Assembly: GCF_013184805.1 (NCBI RefSeq)
Contig: NZ_JAATNG010000006.1
Location: forward strand, 62,001 to 126,000
Direction of reading: 5' to 3'
DNA: 64,000 nt
Source: Pseudoruegeria sp. HB172150
GTDB lineage: Bacteria > Pseudomonadota > Alphaproteobacteria > Rhodobacterales > Rhodobacteraceae
The notes under the pieces were generated by a model. It was given only the letters and a program-made list of their open reading frames with translations, was not told the origin of the DNA and did no database searches. Each line of letters starts with the position of its first letter. Within the stretch, counting starts at the first letter, position 1. Position numbers and translations under genes: made by a program. This document shows, one piece after another, positions 35,011-42,968 of the stretch.

Positions 35011-35656
35011 CCACGACTCTCCCTGCGCGGCGCAATGTAAGGTCATTGGCCAGCAGCAGGAAGATCTGGTCGAGGGCACGGTCCGCCTGCCCGGTTTTCG
35101 ACAAGGCGCCGCTGACCCAGTGAACCTCTCCGTTCATTGCAGTGACACGGCGATGCAGTATCGTGCCGGTGCCGCTGTCTGACACCTCGATCTCGACCGT
35201 GACCCCGCCCGTATCCAGCGGCGCGAACAGCAGCGCGGCGGTCAGCACGTTCAGGGCCGGATCTGACAGATCCAGTCCGGTGATGGCCGCCTTCACCGTC
35301 AGCGATCCTGCTTCGGGCCACGAAAGCGGAGTGTAATTCCGGTCAAGCCGGGTCTTCAGGTCATTCGTTGCCCGCGCCGTCAGGGAACTTGCATCTGCGG
35401 CAGTGAAGCCGGCCGGTACGTTTTCGCCAATGCGCAGCACGACAGGCTCGACAAAGACCCTGTCATAGGAGGACCAGTCCACATTGGGAGTCCAGGCCTC
35501 CAATAGCGTCGCGCCGTTCTCCAGCGGCCTGGCGGTCAGTGTGCTGTAATTGTCCAGAAAGCCTGTGCGGGTGGGCACTTGGTCGGAACAGGCGGCAAGT
35601 GTCGCGAAGCAGATGGCCAGAAGCGCAGATCTGGCAACGTTTTTGAGCGAAGGCAT
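35000..35656 (-). CDS. DUF3313-type lipoprotein
   Basis: 218 residues. Lipoprotein signal peptide SALLAICFATLAAC with lipobox LAAC, then a DUF3313-like domain: GFLDNYSTLTARPLENGATL, YDRVFVEPVVLRIGE, TDLKTRLDRNYTPL-type and GGVTVEIEVSDSGTGTILHR segments. DUF3313 proteins are predicted periplasmic or outer-membrane lipoproteins of unknown role. ATG 35656 is chosen so the signal peptide starts properly; longer readings run through the operator palindromes. First gene of the operon with the TetR regulator. Confidence 0.75.
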   Translation of the reverse strand: MPSLKNVARSALLAICFATLAACSDQVPTRTGFLDNYSTLTARPLENGATLLEAWTPNVDWSSYDRVFVEPVVLRIGENVPAGFTAADASSLTARATNDLKTRLDRNYTPLSWPEAGSLTVKAAITGLDLSDPALNVLTAALLFAPLDTGGVTVEIEVSDSGTGTILHRRVTAMNGEVHWVSGALSKTGQADRALDQIFLLLANDLTLRRAGRVVDGR

Positions 35657-35719
35657 GGTCGACTCCGATTGGTTCTGGAAGAAGGGCGCAGTCTGCGGAT
35701 CGATGCGGTGTCCATACAT

Positions 35720-35735
35720 GTCACCGACTGGTGAC
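35720..35735. promoter_or_regulatory. TetR-type operator 1
   Basis: GTCACCGACTGGTGAC, a 16-bp palindrome with 6-bp perfect arms, extended to CATGTCACC...GGTGACATG. It lies 64 bases upstream of the lipoprotein start and 24 bp centre-to-centre from a second, mirror-image copy. Confidence 0.75.
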
Positions 35736-35743
35736 ATGCATAA

Positions 35744-35759
35744 GTCACCAGTCGGTGAC
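35744..35759. promoter_or_regulatory. TetR-type operator 2
   Basis: GTCACCAGTCGGTGAC, the exact reverse complement of the site at 35720-35735. Together the two sites form an 18-bp perfect inverted repeat separated by eight bases, and the 24-bp spacing is just over two helical turns. Confidence 0.75.
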
Positions 35760-35944
35760 ATGTCAAGCCGAATGTATTTTCAGATACCCGATTGCGGGTG
35801 TGCCCCCCAGTCTGCCCGGCCAAATGTCACATCGCCACGTGGGGCTATTGTTCCGTTTTCGGGGAGCATTTGGCTCGCATGCCGCGGGAAACATGATAGA
35901 CAGCGCCGCGCCCGGCATGGTCCGACGACAAGCAGTATGAACAG

Positions 35945-36676
35945 GTGACTGAGTTGACCGACACGCCCAACCTCGACGAAAACAGCTTCCAACCCGTCTC
36001 GCCCGACCGGCTTTCCCCTGCCAGTCGCAGCTCCCATGCGCCGCGGATCCTGATACTCTATGGCTCCCTCCGGGAACGCAGCTATTCTCGTTTCTGCGCC
36101 GAGGAATCCGCCCGAATCCTGCACCGGTTGGGCGCCGAAGTCCGGCTATTCGACCCACGCGGGCTGCCGCAGGTGGACACGGATGATCCCGGCCACCCAA
36201 AGGTCGCCGAACTTCGCGACCTGGTAACGTGGTGCGAAGGGATGGTGTGGTCTTCTCCAGAACGCCACGGTGCGATGACCGGGCTGATGAAGTCGCAGGT
36301 GGACTGGATACCGCTCTCGCTTGGCGGCGTGCGCCCGACACAGGGCAAGACGCTGGCGGTGATGCAGGTCAGCGGTGGCAGTCAGAGCTTCAACACCGTC
36401 AACCAGTTGCGGATTCTCGGACGCTGGATGCGGCTTTTGACGATCCCGAACCAATCGTCGGTCGCGAAAGCCTGGGACGAGTTCGACGACGAGGGCCGGA
36501 TGAAGGCGTCGCCCTATTACAACCGGCTCGTCGACGTGATGGAAGAACTGGTGAAATTCACCCTTCTGACCCGCGATATCCGCGACCATCTCGTCGACCG
36601 CTACTCAGAACGCGTGGAATCCCGCGCCGAACTGTCTGCCCGCGTCAATCAGTCCAAGGCGGCGGGAGGGGCGTGA
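35945..36676 (+). CDS. arsH: ArsH-type NADPH-dependent FMN reductase
   Basis: 243 residues, closely matching Ars[21 protein letters not shown] (FMN phosphate loop), [60 protein letters not shown] and the tail [16 protein letters not shown]. ArsH oxidises organoarsenicals or reduces quinones/azo compounds. No arsR, arsB or arsC is visible nearby, so its regulation may come from the TetR-type operators 185 bases upstream. GTG 35945 is used; TTG 35954 is possible. Confidence 0.9.
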   Translation: MTELTDTPNLDENSFQPVSPDRLSPASRSSHAPRILILYGSLRERSYSRFCAEESARILHRLGAEVRLFDPRGLPQVDTDDPGHPKVAELRDLVTWCEGMVWSSPERHGAMTGLMKSQVDWIPLSLGGVRPTQGKTLAVMQVSGGSQSFNTVNQLRILGRWMRLLTIPNQSSVAKAWDEFDDEGRMKASPYYNRLVDVMEELVKFTLLTRDIRDHLVDRYSERVESRAELSARVNQSKAAGGA

Positions 36677-36801
36677 GACGCCTTCCGCGCATTTCCGCAG
36701 TTACAGGAGATCTGCTGTCTTTCAGCTAATCTGATCGATTGACCTTCGAAAGAAGGGAAAAACCGGATCAGCGGCCGACTCGAGATCCAAGCCGGCTGTT
36801 A

Positions 36802-38016
36802 CTAAGACCACAATCGCTTAATGAGCGGTCTGGACAGGCGTTCGATTTCTTCCTGCAACTCCTGGATCTCCTTGATCCGGGTCTCGATCTCTCCGGACAG
36901 AGAGTCGACCTGAGCATTCAGAACCTCCATCTTCTTCTGCTGTTTCCTGACCCGTGTCCTTAATTGCAGGTTGGTCTTCCGCATCCGGCCCGCAGTTTTC
37001 AGGTGATGTTTTTTCGTTTCCTCAATCTGGTCACTCAGGAATGAGATGATATCTGCCGTTTCCCTGACGATATCCTGATCGATTAGGCTGGTTTCGGTTT
37101 GCACCGGGCTGGAAACCCACGTCTCCTGAACCACCCGGACGTCTTCGTCCCGGTCGAGATGGTGGCGGACGATCCCTTCCTTTTCCGATTTGAAACGGTC
37201 CCAGACCCATTTCTCATCGGTCGCTGTCAACGAAAACGGCTTGCCCGTCATCGATTGCTCGAATGCGCGCCGGATGATCGGTGGTCTCGTGTCCTTTGAG
37301 TAACGCTGGTTCAGCTGGAGGAAACATTCGGCACCGAAGGCGTTCAGCGATTTATTCAGGTCTTGTGGTTCGGCATCGTTCAGACCGGTGATTCCCGTCA
37401 CGGCCTGGAACTGACTGATGATGTCTTCATCCGCGACCCGCACTTTGAACTCGTCCCGGCCGAAGGCAGCTGACCAGTAGTCCAGCCTTTGCTGATAGAG
37501 ACCGTTCGCGAAGTAAGGATCGTTCTCTAGGTCAATGCGGGTAAGGTCACCAGATTTGATGCGCTGGGAGCACAGACCCCGGACATAGTCGACCGGGTGC
37601 CTTAAAAAACAGACCACCAGAATATTGCTGAAACGTTCGCGTAAGAACTGAGACAGCTGTTCGACCGTGCTTCGGTCGCCAAGCAGGAACAGGGCTTCAT
37701 CAGAGAGAAGAACCGTTTCCGGCTCTGCTTCACCGATCTCGGTGTCGAGCTGATCGGCAAACATTTCGGCATAACGGGACCTCGCATCTGCGGTCGTAAG
37801 ACCGAGTCTTTCCATCATGCCATCGGGCGGGCTTGCGGGTACCTTCACTGCGAACCGCAGGCCAACATGGCGCTGTTCGGTCCTGGACTCGAATACGCGT
37901 CCGGCTTTCGCAAATAGGACACCGTTTGCAAGCAACACAGCTTCATTCATCACACAGCTTCGCTGAAGCGATGTTGTTCCGGTCTTGGGGGCTCCTATGT
38001 GGATGACCGCCCGCAT
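36802..38016 (-). CDS. Sulfotransferase-like protein with C-terminal coiled coil
   Basis: 404 residues. The N-terminal P-loop AVIHIGAPKTGTTSLQ (residues 3-18) is an intact PAPS-binding motif, and ILVVCFLRHPVDYVRGLCSQ matches the 3'-phosphate-binding segment. From ~300 the protein turns into a long charged coiled coil (IISFLSDQIEETKKHH, LRTRVRKQQKKMEVLNAQVD, IQELQEEIERLSR). The coiled coil could drive oligomerisation or bind a partner. RBS GGGAGG precedes ATG 38016. Stands alone on its strand. Confidence 0.75.
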   Translation of the reverse strand: MRAVIHIGAPKTGTTSLQRSCVMNEAVLLANGVLFAKAGRVFESRTEQRHVGLRFAVKVPASPPDGMMERLGLTTADARSRYAEMFADQLDTEIGEAEPETVLLSDEALFLLGDRSTVEQLSQFLRERFSNILVVCFLRHPVDYVRGLCSQRIKSGDLTRIDLENDPYFANGLYQQRLDYWSAAFGRDEFKVRVADEDIISQFQAVTGITGLNDAEPQDLNKSLNAFGAECFLQLNQRYSKDTRPPIIRRAFEQSMTGKPFSLTATDEKWVWDRFKSEKEGIVRHHLDRDEDVRVVQETWVSSPVQTETSLIDQDIVRETADIISFLSDQIEETKKHHLKTAGRMRKTNLQLRTRVRKQQKKMEVLNAQVDSLSGEIETRIKEIQELQEEIERLSRPLIKRLWS

Positions 38017-38301
38017 CGCGCCTCCCTAGCCTAATGCAACCAATACGGTTCTTTGGTACAGTGACGGTTCAGGGCGGACAATGATCCAGCTGCGCGTGTG
38101 TTTCGACCTGTGTCTTTTCGTAACTAACCGGACGGTATGGCATTACGCGGCGCAGGGCGGGCTCCGGTCGCTTTCGCGCCCAGATTCCGCCCTGCGCTTT
38201 CACGTGAGGGTACAACAGGCTACCGGACACTCATCCTTTGCAGAAAGATTGTCGAATATGCCGTTTCAGGATGTACCTCGGGCCATCACGGCCCGGATGT
38301 G
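38017..38301. other. Non-coding gap
   Basis: About 285 bases upstream of the sulfotransferase gene and downstream of the exported AhpD-like gene. Only short overlapping frames without protein features are present; I see no RNA gene or clear terminator. Confidence 0.4.
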
Positions 38302-38748
38302 TCACTCGCTGCCGAAGACCTCTGCAACCAGCTTTTTGTAAGCCGGAATATCCGTCTGCGTGCCATAAAGCACGGCTGACCAGTTGCGGGTGTAGCCCGC
38401 CATGGCCGCGGCATGCGCGAGTTCCTGGTCGGTGGCCCCCGCCGCTTTCGCGGCGGCGTAATGGTAGGCAGAGCAGAACTCGCAGGGAATCTGCGCTGCC
38501 ACGGCAAGGCCGATCAGGTTCGACGTCTTGACATCAAGCGGGCCCTCGCCGCTTTCCATTGCCTTCATCCATTCCCACGCGACACCGGTCGCGAAGTCCG
38601 GGTAATTCTCGATATCCGGCAATGGCTTACCACCCATCATTTCAGCGGCTTCGGCGCGAGCCTGTTCCGCAGACTGCTGGGCGGAGGCGATACTGCCCGA
38701 GGCAAGGATGGTCAGGCTCGTGGCAACAACAAAAGTAATCCGTCTCAT
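38302..38748 (-). CDS. Exported carboxymuconolactone decarboxylase/AhpD-like protein
   Basis: 148 residues. A signal peptide (RRITFVVATSLTILASGSIASA) directs it to the periplasm, unusual for this fold. The CMD domain contains IPCEFCSAYHYAAAKAAGAT with the C-x-x-C and downstream His of AhpD-type peroxidase partners and DQELAHAAAMAGYTRNWSAV. Likely a periplasmic thiol/peroxide redox protein; the partner is unknown. Confidence 0.8.
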   Translation of the reverse strand: MRRITFVVATSLTILASGSIASAQQSAEQARAEAAEMMGGKPLPDIENYPDFATGVAWEWMKAMESGEGPLDVKTSNLIGLAVAAQIPCEFCSAYHYAAAKAAGATDQELAHAAAMAGYTRNWSAVLYGTQTDIPAYKKLVAEVFGSE

Positions 38749-38980
38749 AAAAGTTTCCTTCGTTTGAATGTGTCATCCGGCAAGTTTGCTTGGTTGAAAA
38801 ATCTGTTCGCCGAACGGGCGGGAATATCTGCTGCTGCACTGAATCACGGCAGTGGCAAAAAGGACGTTCCAATGGCAGATTTGACAGGCCACGGGGCCGA
38901 ATTGGACAGGAAGAGGCCGAAAGTGACAGACGCGCTTTGGCGGCTGTTTCGTCGGCCCGTCCCTGTCCCGTTTTCCGCTG

Positions 38981-39625
38981 TTAGACTGCGTCAGGCTGCA
39001 CGGGAGGCGCCGCTTTTCGGAACGCCTCCAGCTGGTCCAGGTTCGAAAAGATCCGGCTAACTGTCGGATATCCCGAGCAATCGACCTTGAACCTTTTGTT
39101 GTTCCACATCTGGGCGTAAAGGCAGCAATCCGCCAGGCTTGGGGAGTCTCCGTGGCAATAGGTTCCCGTGTCGGGGCTTTTTGCCAGCAGTGATTCCAGC
39201 GGCTGGAATGTCTCGTGGACCCAGTGGTTGAACCAGGCGGCCTTGCCCTGGTCGTCGGAGTCGAACTCGGACGCGAGGTAGTTCAGGACGCGGAGGTTGT
39301 TCAGGGGATGAACCTCGCAGGCGATCATGTAGGACAGCGCGCGGACGCGGGCGCGGCTTTTGGGGTCGGCGGGCAGGAGGGGCGGCTCGGGATGGACCTC
39401 GTCGAGATACTCGATGATTGCGAGCGATTGGGACAGCATAACGCCATCCTCCAGCTCCAGAACCGGGACCAGACCTGCTGGGTTTTTCGACAGAAAATCA
39501 GGTTTTTGCGTCTCCTTTTTCAGGAGAGAATAGGCGCGGTAGTCGTAATCCAGACCTTTCAGGTTCAGCGCGGCGCGCAGGCGAGTCGAGGTCGAGGAAC
39601 GGAAATAGTTGTGCAGTGTCAGCAT
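38981..39625 (-). CDS. maiA: Maleylacetoacetate isomerase / zeta-class glutathione S-transferase
   Basis: 214 residues. LTLHNYFRSSTSTRLRAALN carries the serine-rich GSH-binding motif of zeta GSTs (SSxxxRxRxALN), with KNPAGLVPVLELEDGVMLSQSL (cis-Pro and E-S pair) and the C-terminal helical domain (VHPLNNLRVLNYL, DSPSLADCCLYAQMWNNKRF). Zeta enzymes isomerise maleylacetoacetate in tyrosine or gentisate breakdown (maleylpyruvate). The pathway partners are not adjacent, so the substrate is inferred from family. ATG 39625 begins MLTLHNYF. Confidence 0.8.
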   Translation of the reverse strand: MLTLHNYFRSSTSTRLRAALNLKGLDYDYRAYSLLKKETQKPDFLSKNPAGLVPVLELEDGVMLSQSLAIIEYLDEVHPEPPLLPADPKSRARVRALSYMIACEVHPLNNLRVLNYLASEFDSDDQGKAAWFNHWVHETFQPLESLLAKSPDTGTYCHGDSPSLADCCLYAQMWNNKRFKVDCSGYPTVSRIFSNLDQLEAFRKAAPPVQPDAV

Positions 39626-39683
39626 CTGCCACCTCCGACGGTCAGAGTTGCGCGGGCCGTGCAGGCTGTGCAAGGGAAATCGA

Positions 39684-40112
39684 TTAAGTCTTGATCTCGC
39701 AGTGCTTTTTCAGTCCGGCATTCTCGGCCCGCAGCGCCCGCCGAAGCAGCGGCAAGATCAGCCAGGCCAGCCCTGGCATCTCCAGTTCCAGGCGGTTCTC
39801 GGTGCCGGTTCCGGCTGGGGTCAACGCGTGGACGGCTTGCACACCGCCTGTCGTCTTGCCTTCCAGGGCGCGGCGAGGCATGCGCCGCCAGGCAAACCGG
39901 TGCGGTGGGTCCAGTTCGGTCACTTCCCATACAGCCTCTGCCTGCATTGGTTGTTTCAGGGCAAAGCGCGCGCCGATCCGGATTTCGCCCTCCTCCAGCG
40001 CCCGTACCGAGGTCACCGTGGGTGTCCAGACCGGCCAGCGCAGTACGTCGGTCGTCACATTCCAGACCTGCCGCGGCGGCGCTTCGATACGGATCGTTTC
40101 GTGGAGAAGCAT
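39684..40112 (-). CDS. SRPBCC-family (polyketide cyclase-like) protein
   Basis: 142 residues. LHETIRIEAPPRQVWNVTTD and WPVWTPTVTSVRALEEGEIR open a START/Bet v1-like fold, with ALKQPMQAEAVWEVTELDPP, HRFAWRRMPRRALEGKTTGG and a long C-terminal helix. The fold binds hydrophobic ligands; function unknown. It is 58 bases upstream of maiA on the same strand and could share its promoter. Confidence 0.75.
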   Translation of the reverse strand: MLLHETIRIEAPPRQVWNVTTDVLRWPVWTPTVTSVRALEEGEIRIGARFALKQPMQAEAVWEVTELDPPHRFAWRRMPRRALEGKTTGGVQAVHALTPAGTGTENRLELEMPGLAWLILPLLRRALRAENAGLKKHCEIKT

Positions 40113-40267
40113 GCCAAGCACTCCGACAACCGGCGATCTCCTCCCGTGACCGACCTTATGGTTGCATGGCAACCCGGTCAATCGCACCAGCGGTGGCGTC
40201 CGGGCTTGAAGGCACCGGTGGGCGCTGTAGGTTCAGGCGCAGATATATCCACGCCGGGAGGGCTCGC

Positions 40268-40957
40268 ATGAAACGGTCAATGGTCAACGAGATCCTGAAG
40301 GACAGCGACGCCTTCATCCGCTCCTTCGGGTACATCATGCCGCCCTTTGCCTACTGGACGCCTGAGGAACTGAAGCAGCACGCTGCGAGCGACTCGCCGA
40401 TGATCCGCGATCATGCACTTGGCTGGGACATCACCGATTACGGGCTGGGCAAATTCGACGAGATGGGTCTCTTCCTGTTCACCGTTCGCAACGGCACCAA
40501 TGACAACGTGCCGAAGGGCAAGGGTATGCTCTATGCCGAGAAGATCATGATCTCGGGCGAGAACCAGATCTCTCCGATGCACCGGCACAACATGAAGACC
40601 GAGGACATCATCAACCGCGGCGGCGGCACGCTGGTGCTGGAGCTGTTCAAGGCGAAATCCGACGGGTCCATCGACGAAAGCGCCGAGGTCCGCGTTCTCA
40701 CCGACGGACGGGAACGCAGCATGGGCGCCGGCGATCACCTGAAGCTGAAGCCTGGCGAAAGCGTCACACTGGAAACCGACACGTGGCACGCCTTCTGGGG
40801 CGAGGGCGGCCGCGTGCTGATCGGAGAGGTCTCGAATGTCAACGATGACCGCACGGACAACGTGTTCCGCGAGCCCATCGGCCGCTTCTCGCAGATCGAG
40901 GAGGACGAAGCGCCGCTCCATCTGCTGGTGTCCGACTACGACAAGTGGCTGGCCTGA
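40268..40957 (+). CDS. D-lyxose/D-mannose family sugar isomerase
   Basis: 229 residues, cupin-fold metal isomerase (PF07385-like) converting D-lyxose to D-xylulose or D-mannose to D-fructose. GYIMPPFAYWTPEEL opens the domain; ISPMHRHNMKTEDIINRGGG supplies two His and Glu metal ligands and LETDTWHAFWGEGGRVLIGE the third His. EVSNVNDDRTDNVFRE is also conserved. GGAGGG precedes ATG 40268. Start chosen at ATG because the longer frame upstream is out of family. Confidence 0.88.
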   Translation: MKRSMVNEILKDSDAFIRSFGYIMPPFAYWTPEELKQHAASDSPMIRDHALGWDITDYGLGKFDEMGLFLFTVRNGTNDNVPKGKGMLYAEKIMISGENQISPMHRHNMKTEDIINRGGGTLVLELFKAKSDGSIDESAEVRVLTDGRERSMGAGDHLKLKPGESVTLETDTWHAFWGEGGRVLIGEVSNVNDDRTDNVFREPIGRFSQIEEDEAPLHLLVSDYDKWLA

Positions 40958-41127
40958 GCGCTGGTCCGGGCGTCGGAACGCTGCCCGGGCAGGGAGTGTG
41001 TAATGGCAGGTATAGCGTCGGAATCTCAGTAGTACGAAATGCGCGGCGGGTCCGTTTTGAAGCTGCCACCGACGTCGTTTCGCGATGCAGTTTCGAGCGG
41101 CAGCGCCGGACCGCCATTTGCAGCCTG

Positions 41128-41628
41128 TCAGGCCGGGTAGCCCTGCTCGCTGATGGCGCGCCAGATCTTCCGGTTGACGGACACGAGTTCTTCGAGCGTG
41201 TCCTCGATGCGGGCAAGTTCGGCCGCGTCGATGGAATCCTTTCGGCCCATCCGGATATCCGTCTTCCGGTCGGAAATGCGCATCAGGATCGTCTGCGGAT
41301 TGCCGCTTTCTGAGTCGAAGGAATAGATGCAGTGGTTGAAATGATTGCGAACGCCCGACAGCTTTGAAAGCGCCCGGGAGAGTTCGAGGATCCGGTCCCG
41401 CTCCGCCGGTTCGCGCCGGCCCATCTTGGCCAGCCGCTCAACCAGATCGATGCGTGCTCGCGTCGTGTTCAGTGTCAGAAAAATTATGACGGCGGTTTCC
41501 TTGTCGGTGCCGGCGAGACCCGCGATCACGTGGATCAGCAGGCTCTCGGTGTTGGTCCACATGTAGTTGAGCTGGCCGGTCAGAAGGAGAAGGCGCTCGA
41601 AATTGCGGTGCGTATCACTGGGGAGCAT
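41128..41628 (-). CDS. Helical protein of unknown function downstream of LuxR regulator
   Basis: 166 residues, predicted mostly alpha-helical: NFERLLLLTGQLNYMWTNTE, LIHVIAGLAGTDKETAVIIF, LNTTRARIDLVERLAKMGRR and LSKLSGVRNHFNHCIYSFDS. The conserved-looking R-N-x-x-x-H-x-x-Y pattern resembles small helical HEPN-like proteins, but I see no clear ribonuclease motif, so I leave it unassigned. It starts inside the end of the LuxR gene (14-base overlap), so it is translationally coupled and probably connected with the regulated system. Confidence 0.55.
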   Translation of the reverse strand: MLPSDTHRNFERLLLLTGQLNYMWTNTESLLIHVIAGLAGTDKETAVIIFLTLNTTRARIDLVERLAKMGRREPAERDRILELSRALSKLSGVRNHFNHCIYSFDSESGNPQTILMRISDRKTDIRMGRKDSIDAAELARIEDTLEELVSVNRKIWRAISEQGYPA

Positions 41629-42358
41629 CGAAGCCGCCCTTCTGCATCGCGAAAAACAGATTCGCCGCGGCGGTGCGGTTCGCCACGCCGAATTTGCCCG
41701 ACAGGTTGTGGATGTGGAGTTTTACCGTGTGCTCCGTGATGCCGAGGCGTTTGGCGATTTCCTTGTTGCTGTCCCCTTCCGATACGAGTTTGAGAACTTC
41801 AATTTCCCTTGGAGTAAGGCTTTTGAATTTCGACCGCAGCTCTCCGTGAAGAATTTCTTCCTCTGTCCGCGTCGCATCGCCGGTGACACTGCTTTTGGCG
41901 ACTTCTTCGAGCAGGCTGCGGGGAAGGAAATATTCGCCGTGGAACAGCATGCGCATGGAGGAGAGAAGGACCTCCAGCGGCACATTCAAAGGCAGAAATC
42001 CGATCTGGCCGTGCCTGTCGCTGGAGCTTCGCTGTAGGAACGCTCTGGCCGCGTCTATGCTGCGATAACCCAGGGCGACCGTGGCGGTTGGGTTGATGGC
42101 CCAATAGTCATCGGGCCGCGAAAGCAAGTCTTCTGCAAGGCTCTGATCCACGACCAGAAGTCTCAGTTCGTCAAGATTTTCGTGTTCTTCGACAAGCTGG
42201 AAATAGGAGTTCGCCTGAACGCAGCGAATTCTGAACTCAATTTCAACGTGCTTACACGTCTGCGACGTAAAGAACCATCCGCCACCAACAACCGCTATTC
42301 CAACGGAATAATCATCTACAAAAGACGGCCCTGGCGACACGCCACGATCCGAAAACAT
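41615..42358 (-). CDS. LuxR/CsgD-type transcriptional regulator with degenerate receiver
   Basis: 247 residues. The C-terminal LuxR helix-turn-helix is clear (~178-240): LTPREIEVLKLVSEGDSNKE and IAKRLGITEHTVKLHIHNLS. The N-terminus looks like a response-regulator receiver that lost key residues: LRLLVVDQSLAEDLL could be beta-3 with an Asp, but the conserved Lys segment reads QIGFLPLNVPLEVLLSSMRM without Lys. This matches CsgD/VpsT-style regulators of matrix genes, which bind ligands rather than being phosphorylated; that comparison is inference. It is divergent from the secretion cluster, 610 bases apart. Confidence 0.75.
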   Translation of the reverse strand: MFSDRGVSPGPSFVDDYSVGIAVVGGGWFFTSQTCKHVEIEFRIRCVQANSYFQLVEEHENLDELRLLVVDQSLAEDLLSRPDDYWAINPTATVALGYRSIDAARAFLQRSSSDRHGQIGFLPLNVPLEVLLSSMRMLFHGEYFLPRSLLEEVAKSSVTGDATRTEEEILHGELRSKFKSLTPREIEVLKLVSEGDSNKEIAKRLGITEHTVKLHIHNLSGKFGVANRTAAANLFFAMQKGGFDAPQ

Positions 42359-42968
42359 TGTCCCCCCCAGCAGCTACCACACATGAAAAATATAACGTGG
42401 GAAGACCGCACCCAAACGGCCCTGAAAGAGCCTGACCCCTATAACACGAATTGGCAGAGCGCGTACAGCGAAACCTCGGAAGATTCTACTATCTGGCTAG
42501 TATCAAAGGGAAATCCGGTACAGTTTCGAAGGTTCTAGAACGCTTGGGTATACCGCGACGATCTGCCCGATAAAGCAATCCACCTTCGGCTAAGGACGGG
42601 CGGATTCTCCGCTTCCCATGACCTGCCCATTGTTACTGTTCGGGAGGTTCGTCACGGAATTAACTTTCGAAGTTTGCAAGTAAAATGAAATTTTTGAGCC
42701 CGCCTGTTCTTTCGGTGAATAGGAAAGAGTTGATGCCTTTGCCACCATTTACTTCTGAATTTTGAACCGGCGGCAAATGCAGGCGCCAATTTGCGCCCAG
42801 ATCGGAAAGGCCGTCGGAAGGGAAGGGGGTGGACACGGCTTGTAGCGATCGTGCGGGGGCGATCCAGAGAATTCCGATCTCCCGCGATTCATTGAAACCG
42901 AGCACGCCGAAATACCGCGTTTGAGATGATTTGCGGTCCGGCGGGCGATTGCATCAAGGAAGAACACC
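42359..42968. other. Long divergent regulatory region of the secretion cluster
   Basis: 610 bases between the LuxR-type regulator and the acidic protein. It is visibly richer in A+T than the flanking genes. A 10-bp palindrome GTTCTAGAAC lies at 42532-42541 and AACTT-TCG-AAGTT near 42663. I find no convincing gene or RNA. Such length suggests multiple regulator sites, as is common for matrix and adhesin genes. Confidence 0.5.

Noticed and set aside
35945-36676. Arsenic resistance operon
   Set aside because: Only arsH is present; no ArsR, ArsB/Acr3 or ArsC gene nearby.
40966-40988. CCGGGC / GCCCGG stem after the sugar isomerase gene as terminator
   Set aside because: Short stem with an 11-base loop and no T-run; too weak to annotate.
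42532-42541. GTTCTAGAAC as a LexA site
   Set aside because: Alphaproteobacterial LexA sites are GTTC-N7-GTTC direct repeats; this is a plain 10-bp palindrome.
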